From the NCBI RefSeq assembly GCF_014697075.1, contig NZ_JACJRE010000052.1:1-50761 (forward strand): a stretch of DNA of 50,761 nucleotides, given 5' to 3'. Below are positions 44,440-50,761 of the stretch, in pieces. The stretch comes from Tolypothrix sp. FACHB-123. GTDB taxonomy: Bacteria; Cyanobacteriota; Cyanobacteriia; Cyanobacteriales; Nostocaceae. Numbering within the stretch: the first letter of the stretch is position 1; every line of letters starts with the position of its first letter. A model generated the notes under the pieces. The model did not search any database. It had not been told where the DNA came from and worked only from the letters and a program-made list of their open reading frames with translations. Both the position numbers and the translations under genes were made by a program.

Positions 44440-45021
44440 GCATTGATCACAGACTTCCAGTTCTAGCGAGCTAGTCTTAACATTTATTCATAAAGTTTTA
44501 TTTCGCTTATCCATCGGCAGTGACTTCAACCAGCGAAACCAGAGGGGACTAACACCAAATGGCTGTGGCTGACTGAGTAATTTTGTAGTTTTACTAAGCT
44601 AGCTATAAAAAATTTTTTGTTATTATTTGCTATGAGCTTAATAGCACATTGATAACTAGTGTTTTTATCAGTTAAATCGTTGACATACTTTCGTTATATT
44701 CCTTGCCCAAAGGACAATTAAGTGCATTTTTATAAAAACAAACATTTATATTAAAAGTGCTTCTAATAACTCCATTGTTAAGTATTTATATTTATAAGTA
44801 AGTTGATTTATTTTTAACATAAATCGATTTTCAGTATTGAATTGCACAAATAATCGGCAAAATTCATGGAATCTTCAAAAAGAAAAAATTCGAGATGTGT
44901 TTTTAAACAGCTAAAGTTTTGTTAAGATGCAATTGCTAGGAAGTTATCAACGAAATACACCAATCACGGTGTGAAGAGATTAAACAGCACTAGCAACACA
45001 GAGTTATAAAGGTGAAGTGTA
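44440..45021. other. AT-rich intergenic region
   Basis: This gap of 582 bases has no convincing ORF or RNA gene. A small stem ACACC/GGTGT at 44957-44972 lies in the probable leader of the short gene at 45022. AGGTGA precedes that gene's ATG. Confidence 0.4.
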
Positions 45022-45159
45022 ATGACCACCTACATTTTCTTCAATGATGCCCTGCAAATGCTTGTCAACGCCTTTTTGATATCAGCAATAGTGCTCATAG
45101 CAGCCTCTGGTATAGGTTTGGCAGTCATAGAAACAATTGAAAAGACTGGAGAACGCTAA
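45022..45159 (+). CDS. 45-residue single-span membrane peptide
   Basis: ATG at 45022 to TAA at 45159 encodes 45 residues. A short polar start MTTYIFFNDALQM leads to a hydrophobic helix (LVNAFLISAIVLIAASGIG) and a charged end ETIEKTGER. AAAGGTGA lies eight bases upstream. The size and layout resemble the small subunits of photosynthetic and NDH complexes, but it matches none I can name. The TerB-like gene follows 177 bases later on the same strand. It is credible as a gene because of the ribosome binding site and the clean membrane helix. Confidence 0.6.
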   Translation: MTTYIFFNDALQMLVNAFLISAIVLIAASGIGLAVIETIEKTGER

Positions 45160-45336
45160 ATAATACCTGGCTGTTGATTGTTTGCCAAAAACCTATTAAG
45201 TGCATGTGTTCGCTGTCAAGAAATCTTGGGAACACTAAACTTATGAAAGTCTCACAGCGTTACAGGCTCGTCTGAAAGTGATAGAACCTCCAGGGAACTG
45301 TATCGCTATTGAGACCTCAACCAAGGAGCAACTACA

Positions 45337-45780
45337 ATGGGTTTATTGGACACAGTATTAGATACAGAAAGCCAGGTTCAAGTGACACTTAGTCCAGCAG
45401 AAGCCTTTGCTGCTATTACTCTGGCTGCAACCGCGATAGATGGTCATTTGTCAGATAATGAAGTGCGTTGTATCTCCTCAGTTTTATTAAGGTCAAAGCT
45501 TTTTAGAAATTATACCAACGAGTTGATGAGCAGGTTATTTGACAAAATCCTGAACATCCTCCGGCGTGATGGGATAAATGTTTTATTTGATGCGGCGAAA
45601 GAATCCCTAACCCAAGAATTGCGAGAAGCGGCTTTTGCTGTAGCTACAGATTTGCTCCTAACTGAGGGTATCGTTACAGAAGAAGAAAGATATTTCTTAA
45701 ACGATCTGTATCAAGCTTTAGGGATATCTAGAGAAGTGGCGATACAGATTGTGCAAGTAATGTCGATCAAAAATTGTTGA
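45337..45780 (+). CDS. TerB-like (tellurite resistance family) protein
   Basis: The protein has 147 residues, all helical. The N-terminal half has ESQVQVTLSPAEAFAAITLA and AIDGHLSDNEVRCISSVL, the D-G-x-x-x-x-x-E pattern of TerB domains. The half-repeat LTEGIVTEEERYFLNDLYQA recurs toward the C-terminus. TerB domains bind metal and occur in stress and membrane-associated complexes; tellurite resistance is only a family label. AAGGAG lies eight bases before the ATG. It may work with the small membrane peptide upstream. A hairpin at 45990 could end the transcript. Confidence 0.88.
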   Translation: MGLLDTVLDTESQVQVTLSPAEAFAAITLAATAIDGHLSDNEVRCISSVLLRSKLFRNYTNELMSRLFDKILNILRRDGINVLFDAAKESLTQELREAAFAVATDLLLTEGIVTEEERYFLNDLYQALGISREVAIQIVQVMSIKNC

Positions 45781-45989
45781 TAAGATAACTGAGTTCTACT
45801 TTATTAAGCGATCGCTTTTAGAACTATAGGCTCTCAAAAAAATAATATTTAATTGGATTAAAAATGATTTATTAAGTCAACCTTAAATTATAGAATAGGC
45901 GACTTATAGTCATTAACTGGTGATTCATTGTCAAGCAATAAATAGCTTGATAATTCAGGACTGAAGTCCTAACTACAAAATGATTATAT

Positions 45990-46025
45990 AGGGGTAGGTT
46001 TAATGATATCGCTAAACCTACCCCT
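45990..46025 (+). terminator. GTAGGGG palindrome, possible terminator
   Basis: AGGGGTAGGTTTA at 45990-46002 pairs perfectly with TAAACCTACCCCT at 46013-46025, and ACTTTTTA follows. It lies between convergent genes and could terminate the TerB-like transcript. It also belongs to the GTAGGGG palindrome family of this window. Confidence 0.6.
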
Positions 46026-46051
46026 ACTTTTTACATCCGAGAGATTTTTAA

Positions 46052-46936
46052 TTAACGGCGTCTACCACCAAAAGAAGGTGCGCGACGACCGCTACTACGT
46101 CCACCGCTACCAAAGCTACTACCGCTAGGATTGCGTCTAGAAGATCCAGAATTAGAAGGTCTGAGTTCGCTACCGCCAAAACCAGAACCGCTAGGACGGC
46201 TATTACTGTTACGATTTGGGGTATTGCGTACTGATGAACCGCTAGGATATGTTCTTCTAATTGTTCCTGTAGTGCGGAATGCAGTGCGATTTCTCACGGC
46301 TGCTGGTGGCTGATTATAACGGCTGCGGTAGCTAGAAACTGCTTGGTCATAGCTGCTACCATACCCACCATAACCAGTTAAAACTTGTCCTGGTTGGTAA
46401 ACAGGAGGGACATAATACTGGGGTCTAAATAAGAGACTACCTATCGCCTGACCTGCTATATTCCCAGCCACAGCCGCCGCAAATGGTGTCCAGAAGCTAT
46501 TCTCTTGACGGACAACAACTGTTTCTTGGCGTCCTGTTTGGGGATTAGTTTTGTTCTCTACGACATTATGGACGTACTCTATTTTAAAGTCTTCTGTTAA
46601 ATATAAGATGGGCTGTCCACTTTCTACTTTTAAATAGCTTTTCTTACCTTCTTTGATTTCCTCATCTGTCAGCCGAGCCATTTGTAAGTTCTCGGTAACA
46701 AAAGTTGGTGGTTTACTGTTAATCAAAAACAGCGTATACTCGCCAGTAGCATCATCGTAAGTTGCTTGTTGTAATTGATACTGCCCATCACTTAGCTTGG
46801 TAGTTGTAGAAGTTTGGCTGACATTGCTGGCTGGGGAGTTGGCTTGGTCGGAACCGCCTCCACAAGCTACTGTTGTCAAACACAAACTCATAGCTAAACA
46901 AACGGCTGTAAATCTACGCAATATGGTCATGATCAT
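46052..46936 (-). CDS. Lipoprotein with Gly/Ser/Arg-rich C-terminus
   Basis: The protein has 294 residues from the ATG at 46936, with AAGGA ten bases upstream. A lipoprotein signal ends at LTTVAC, with Cys25 the lipidated residue. The middle part (about 45-130) is beta-rich, with LSDGQYQLQQATYDDATGEY. A Gly/Ala segment (AAAVAGNIAGQAIGSLLF) may insert into the membrane. The last 100 residues are low-complexity Ser/Gly/Arg/Pro, ending FGGRRR. Such basic tails may bind polyanions or nucleic acid. No family is recognised with confidence. The DUF1517-like gene lies just upstream on the same strand. Confidence 0.78.
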   Translation of the reverse strand: MIMTILRRFTAVCLAMSLCLTTVACGGGSDQANSPASNVSQTSTTTKLSDGQYQLQQATYDDATGEYTLFLINSKPPTFVTENLQMARLTDEEIKEGKKSYLKVESGQPILYLTEDFKIEYVHNVVENKTNPQTGRQETVVVRQENSFWTPFAAAVAGNIAGQAIGSLLFRPQYYVPPVYQPGQVLTGYGGYGSSYDQAVSSYRSRYNQPPAAVRNRTAFRTTGTIRRTYPSGSSVRNTPNRNSNSRPSGSGFGGSELRPSNSGSSRRNPSGSSFGSGGRSSGRRAPSFGGRRR

Positions 46937-47005
46937 TGCACTAGTATCCTTATATGAGCTTAACAATTTCTCTCTACATGTTGTAAGTACGGACTACCCC
47001 ACCAA

Positions 47006-47599
47006 TTACAAGGGAATTAATTCCGGATAATATTGCAACAGCTGATCGTTAGTCAGTTCATCACCTAATTGTGCTGGTGAAAAATGCACTTGCACTGCCC
47101 GTAATTTATTTTTGTAGTGTAAATTAATTAGGGCTTTTAAAGCTTGCTTCAAAGCTTGAACGTTAGATAAATCTGTTTCTAACTCTGGTACTTCTCCTTC
47201 AAAAGCGACTGTAATCATCACAATAATATTGCGGGTTACAGGTAGAGATAAAGGATCGTTAAATCCAGAATCATCATTTAAATCTAGTTCCGCACCATAT
47301 CTAGCAGCAGAGTCACTAAACAGTTCATTGACGTAATCTCCAGCTTCGCCTTCGTTCCAAAATACATCACCTTCGTTAGCAGCAGAAAGCCAGTAATCAT
47401 CATACCGTGCTAGAGTTTCACAGATTTCTACTAAGCTTTCTCCTAAGACATGTAAGTCGCCTTCGGCATCGATTGCGTCTCTAGCGGCACTATTAAATAT
47501 ACCTAAAATTGGCGCTACTTCTGAGCCGCCTAAATGCAGAAATAAACGGCAGACAACATAGCGAGTCCGCCCGATCATTTTATTAAAAGTATCACGCAT
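47006..47599 (-). CDS. DUF1517-like protein
   Basis: The protein has 197 residues from the ATG at 47599, with a near-perfect GGAGG six bases upstream; other in-frame ATGs are worse placed. The C-terminal half (IIVMITVAFEGEVPEL, ALKQALKALINL and VQVHFSPAQLGDELTNDQLL, ending YPELIPL) matches the DUF1517 pattern seen in cyanobacteria and chloroplasts. The usual N-terminal membrane part is absent. Function unknown. It sits between the lipoprotein and pentapeptide genes, all on the minus strand with gaps of 69 and 57 bases, suggesting an operon. Confidence 0.78.
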   Translation of the reverse strand: MRDTFNKMIGRTRYVVCRLFLHLGGSEVAPILGIFNSAARDAIDAEGDLHVLGESLVEICETLARYDDYWLSAANEGDVFWNEGEAGDYVNELFSDSAARYGAELDLNDDSGFNDPLSLPVTRNIIVMITVAFEGEVPELETDLSNVQALKQALKALINLHYKNKLRAVQVHFSPAQLGDELTNDQLLQYYPELIPL

Positions 47600-47656
47600 C
47601 TGCATCCTCCACAAATTTATCAGTTATTAATTAAGGATTATTCTCTTGATAATTGT

Positions 47657-49222
47657 TCATTCTTCAATGTAATGAAAACTTTTAACAAAATCCTTAATCA
47701 TTTTGACTGTAGGTAAAAGATATTGGCTAGATTCACTGGATATAGTATCAAAAAATGAACCATTTTTATCCTGTTGATTAATAAATCGTTTGCCGAAAGA
47801 GGGATTGTCATAAATAATCAAAGTTTGGGCGCTAGAGTTGGTTAAAATTGTTTGAGTAGGAGTTTTAAAAAATTTTAATTTGGCTGCTAAAGCCAGAGTT
47901 TTTTGCACTTCCTTAAGGGACTGAGCTTTATTTCTAGCTTCCTCGATCGCTGCCCTTAATTGCCTCACCCGATGGGGTATTTTTACACCCATGTAAGAAA
48001 TATCTTCACCTTTAATTATGTCTATCACATCTTCAATACTTTGTTGAGTGCTGCTAGCATCCATAAATGGCAGAATAGCTATATAGGCAAGGGGAAATAA
48101 GTCTTCGTCACGCTCAACTCGGAAGGTAAATACAGTCCGACGACGACCAATTTCCATAGTTGGTGGTTGTTTGAGCCGCCGATATTGCCGAGAAATTTGG
48201 TAGTAAGCCCCAGCTAGGGTAAAGTTAGCTTCGTGTTCAAGGGGGGCGTCAACGATAATTCTGATGATGGGGGAGGTTTCATTAAAAAAGTCTCCCGCAT
48301 CTTCAGCGTTAAACTTTTGGATGATGGAGCGATCGCCTGTGGGAGAAAGATCAATCCACTCACAAGTTATACCTTCAGTTTTCAAGCCATACCGAGATGT
48401 GGCGTAAAGTTTCGCTCCAGTGAGAATGGCTGATGTCAAATCGGCTCCAATCCATTCCGCCTTAATTAATTTTGCTTGGGTTAAATCGGCATGTACTAAA
48501 CTGGCATTGGTTAAATTAGCATTACTTAAATCTGTACTGATTAACTTAGCGCCGCTTAACTTAGCGCCACTCAAATCAGCCCAACGCAGGTTAGCGCCAC
48601 TCAAATCAGCCCAACGCAGGTTAGCACCGCTCAGATCGGCTCCGCTGAGGTTAGCGCGGCTGAGATTGGCTTTTCTCAGTTCCGCATCGCGCAAATTAGC
48701 ACCACTCAAATCTGTATGTACTAAATCAGCAGAGTGAAGATTAGCCATTTCTAAATTGGCGGCTCTTAAGGAAGAACCTCGCAAAACTGCACCGCTCAAA
48801 TTAGCCTTGCGGAAATTTGCTTGTCGGAGTGTGGCTTCTCGCAAATCGGCACTGGTTAGGTTAGCAGCAAATAGATCTGCACCGCTGAGATTGGCTCTAA
48901 TCATCTCAGCCCGAATTAAAGAAGCTTCCCGCAATTGGGCTTGATTCAAGTCGGCGCGGATTAAATTGGCAACGTTGAGACTAGCTTGATTGAGAATCGC
49001 CTGGGAAAGATTAGCACCGCTGAGCCTAGCTACATTGAGTATGGCATTAGTTAAGTTAGCTTTGCTGAGATTGGCACCGCTTAAATTAGTAACACTCAAG
49101 TTAGCTTGACTAAGATTCACACCAATTAATTTCACCCCACTTAAGTTGGCTTCAGAGAGGTCGATACCGCTAAAGTCATAAATTCCAGCGGTGTATTTTC
49201 TCAACAAGTCTTCTATAGTCAT
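47657..49222 (-). CDS. Pentapeptide-repeat protein with unknown C-terminal domain
   Basis: The protein has 521 residues. About residues 15-270 are consecutive A(N/D)Lxx pentapeptides (LSGANLRWADLSGANLRWAD and similar), which fold as a right-handed four-sided beta helix. Residues about 290-420 form a separate domain (IIRIIVDAPLEHEANFTLAG, then FPLAYIAILPFMD) and the last 100 are helical. Pentapeptide helices in cyanobacteria are abundant and mostly unexplained; some mimic DNA. The C-terminal domain is not recognised. It is first in an apparent minus-strand operon with the DUF1517-like and lipoprotein genes. A 45-bp duplication lies within the repeats at 48550-48640. Confidence 0.9.
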   Translation of the reverse strand: MTIEDLLRKYTAGIYDFSGIDLSEANLSGVKLIGVNLSQANLSVTNLSGANLSKANLTNAILNVARLSGANLSQAILNQASLNVANLIRADLNQAQLREASLIRAEMIRANLSGADLFAANLTSADLREATLRQANFRKANLSGAVLRGSSLRAANLEMANLHSADLVHTDLSGANLRDAELRKANLSRANLSGADLSGANLRWADLSGANLRWADLSGAKLSGAKLISTDLSNANLTNASLVHADLTQAKLIKAEWIGADLTSAILTGAKLYATSRYGLKTEGITCEWIDLSPTGDRSIIQKFNAEDAGDFFNETSPIIRIIVDAPLEHEANFTLAGAYYQISRQYRRLKQPPTMEIGRRRTVFTFRVERDEDLFPLAYIAILPFMDASSTQQSIEDVIDIIKGEDISYMGVKIPHRVRQLRAAIEEARNKAQSLKEVQKTLALAAKLKFFKTPTQTILTNSSAQTLIIYDNPSFGKRFINQQDKNGSFFDTISSESSQYLLPTVKMIKDFVKSFHYIEE

Positions 49223-49305
49223 AAATACTACCCCTCAGATGCCAACTTTAAATTGGTGGTCAAGTACAAAGAAAATACTTAAAAGATTAACTATCAAAAT
49301 CAAAA

Positions 49306-50145
49306 ATGAAAATTGGGATTTTAGGACTGGGACTGATCGGTGGTTCCTTGGGCTTTGATTTGCGATCGCAAGGACATCAAGTTTTCGGAGTGAGTCGTCG
49401 TCAATCAACCTGCCAAAAGGCGGTATCTCTGGGGAGCGTTGATGAGGCTTCAGCAGATCTGAGTCTCTTAGCTACAACAGAAGTGGTATTTATTTGTACA
49501 CCGATAGCTCTTATTGTTCCCCAAGTTCAGCAATTAATTACGCATTTATCTGCTACCACAATAGTTACTGATGTGGGATCGGTAAAAGCACCGATAGTTC
49601 AGGCTATATCGCCTTTATGGCAGAATTTCGTCGGCGGTCATCCAATGGCAGGAACCGCTGATAGCGGCATAGAAGCAGCACAACGGCATTTATTTGTCGA
49701 TCGCCCTTACGTACTGACACCAACTGCTACAACACCCACATCAGCAGTGTCAGTATTAGAAGAAATTGTGCGATCGCTTGGCGCAAAAATTTACCATTGT
49801 CAGCCAGAGCAACACGACCGCGCAGTCAGTTGGATTTCCCATCTACCTGTAATGGTCAGCGCATCCTTAATTGCTACTTGCATGGGTGAAACCGACCCTA
49901 CAGTGTTACAACTAGCGAAAAATTTAGCTAGTTCCGGTTTTCGCGATACCAGCCGCGTTGGTGGTGGTAATCCAGAGTTAGGAGTAATGATGGCGCAATT
50001 TAACCAGCAAGCGTTGCTGGGGTCATTGCAACAATATCGCCAGCAGCTTGATGAAGTAATCAAGTTAATAGAACAGGAAGATTGGACAGCTTTAGAAGCA
50101 AAATTGCAATCTACGCAAAAAGTGCGACCAGATTTTGTTGATTAA
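49306..50145 (+). CDS. tyrA: Prephenate/arogenate dehydrogenase
   Basis: The protein has 279 residues. An NAD(P)-binding Rossmann motif GLGLIGGSLG is at 6-15, with VSRRQ after beta-2 (basic, which favours NADP). TDVGSVKAP and GGHPMAGTADSG form the substrate site, and HDRAVSWISHLP has the conserved His. There is no ACT domain. Cyanobacterial enzymes of this type mostly oxidise arogenate to tyrosine with NADP, the last step of tyrosine synthesis. The ATG at 49306 gives the canonical start. It is divergent from the pentapeptide gene, with 83 bases between starts. Confidence 0.95.
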   Translation: MKIGILGLGLIGGSLGFDLRSQGHQVFGVSRRQSTCQKAVSLGSVDEASADLSLLATTEVVFICTPIALIVPQVQQLITHLSATTIVTDVGSVKAPIVQAISPLWQNFVGGHPMAGTADSGIEAAQRHLFVDRPYVLTPTATTPTSAVSVLEEIVRSLGAKIYHCQPEQHDRAVSWISHLPVMVSASLIATCMGETDPTVLQLAKNLASSGFRDTSRVGGGNPELGVMMAQFNQQALLGSLQQYRQQLDEVIKLIEQEDWTALEAKLQSTQKVRPDFVD

Positions 50146-50455
50146 TAGTCTGTTTTGGGCATGGGGCATTGGGCATGGGGCATGGGGCATTGGAAACAAT
50201 TTTGGATTTTGGATTTTAGATTTTAGATTAAAATCCAAAAGACGCTCGCGGACTCGCTAACGCAAATCTAAAATCTAAAATTTCTTGTCCTCCTTGTCCC
50301 CCTTGCACCCTGCACCCTGCACCCTGTGCCCCCTGCGTTGTCCCCCTTGTCTTCCTCATCGCCTCACTGACCAAAGCTGAGATGCTGCTCTCATAATCTT
50401 CTAGATATATCAGCAAAACTTATAAACGAGTTAAGTAAATTTTTTGAAAAACTTC
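50146..50455. repeat. Heptamer-repeat cluster upstream of psbA
   Basis: Three kinds of 7-bp repeats lie side by side: GGGCATG/GGGCATT (50157-50191), ATTTTGG/ATTTTAG (50201-50229) and CACCCTG (50307-50333). TTTTAGATT is also repeated in inverted form around 50230-50280. There is no ORF. Confidence 0.85.
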
Positions 50456-50484
50456 TTTACAATCTGTAACAAAGTCTCTAAGAT
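50456..50484 (+). promoter_or_regulatory. psbA promoter (sigma-70 type)
   Basis: TTTACA at 50456-50461 and TAAGAT at 50479-50484 are separated by exactly 17 bases, matching the -35/-10 layout known for cyanobacterial psbA genes. About 60 bases separate the -10 box from the psbA ATG, consistent with a short leader. Confidence 0.75.
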
Positions 50485-50543
50485 AAAAACATCATAAGTA
50501 ATTATTCCTGCGTACAAAAAACGCAACTAGCAATCATAAAACA

Positions 50544-50761
50544 ATGACAGCAACTCTACAACAGCGCTCAAGCGCCAACGTATGGGATCGCTTCTGCGAA
50601 TGGATCACCAGCACCAATAACCGCTTATACATCGGTTGGTTCGGTGTATTAATGATCCCTACCCTATTAGCCGCAACCGCTTGCTTCGTAATCGCCTTCA
50701 TCGCTGCACCTCCAGTAGACATCGATGGTATCCGCGAACCAGTAGCAGGTTCCTTACTCTA
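50544..50761 (+). CDS. psbA: Photosystem II D1 protein (5' part)
   Basis: The first 72 codons are in the window: [20 protein letters not shown], then [20 protein letters not shown] and [16 protein letters not shown]. This is the canonical start of D1, including the first transmembrane helix. D1 carries the oxygen-evolving manganese cluster, the reaction-centre chlorophylls and the QB site, and turns over rapidly in light. The gene runs off the right edge, so the residues that separate low- and high-light D1 forms (such as 130) cannot be seen. Transcription is driven by the promoter at 50456. Confidence 0.97.
   Translation, partial: MTATLQQRSSANVWDRFCEWITSTNNRLYIGWFGVLMIPTLLAATACFVIAFIAAPPVDIDGIREPVAGSLL

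Noticed and set aside
48420-48944. Plus-strand open frames opposite the pentapeptide-repeat gene
   Set aside because: Antisense of a repeated A(N/D)L pattern gives Leu/Ala/Lys-rich frames without stops; the minus-strand protein has the genuine pentapeptide pattern.

Overview
The window looks like chromosome from a filamentous, probably heterocyst-forming cyanobacterium of the Nostoc/Tolypothrix/Calothrix type. The evidence is the opening of psbA (photosystem II D1) at the right edge, frequent GCGATCGC (HIP1) octamers, several families of heptanucleotide tandem repeats typical of these genomes, short palindromic and MITE-like dispersed repeats, and protein families common in this group (GUN4-kinase fusion, TPR-CHAT proteins, pentapeptide-repeat protein, WGxxGxxG protein). 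No rRNA, tRNA or CRISPR array was seen. Layout: 1-2303 is a tandem array of double-glycine (bacteriocin-like) precursor genes, 305 bp per unit, ending in a shorter divergent copy and a strong terminator. 2527-9311 holds housekeeping genes: cinA (minus), mutS, an aromatic amino acid permease and an RNA 2'-phosphotransferase (KptA). 9840-15095 is a same-strand block of three exported proteins: a small TPR protein, a CHAT (caspase-like) protein whose catalytic His is replaced by Thr, and a long TPR-CHAT protein with an intact His/Cys dyad. 15107-20761 has a SLOG-like protein, a UbiB/ABC1 kinase, an exported protein of unknown function, an alpha/beta hydrolase, the C-terminal remnant of a HAD-like gene and a solitary double-glycine peptide. 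21056-26876 is a divergent pair: a dynamin-like GTPase and a second, kinesin-light-chain-type TPR-CHAT protein. 27052-34465 carries a WGxxGxxG protein, a short-chain dehydrogenase, a GIY-YIG protein, typA, a kinase-GUN4 fusion and prs. 35232-45780 has two more Ser/Thr kinases, bioD, an M20 amidohydrolase, an uncharacterised protein, a likely penicillin-recognising (SxxK) serine hydrolase, a histone-deacetylase-family enzyme, a 45-residue membrane peptide and a TerB-like protein. 46052-50145 has a lipoprotein, a DUF1517-like protein, a pentapeptide-repeat protein and tyrA, followed by the psbA promoter and the start of psbA. Functional themes: secreted peptides (tandem array plus a solitary peptide); repeat-scaffold signalling proteins (three CHAT proteins, two with TPR arrays); and three Ser/Thr kinases with different sensory or structural C-termini within 10 kb. 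The intergenic DNA is shaped by small non-autonomous repeats. One family, the GTCAACA heptamer, has entered the mutS reading frame, where nine copies keep the frame open. The strongest leads are that possible mutator switch, the catalytically dead/live CHAT pair, and the mosaic peptide array.
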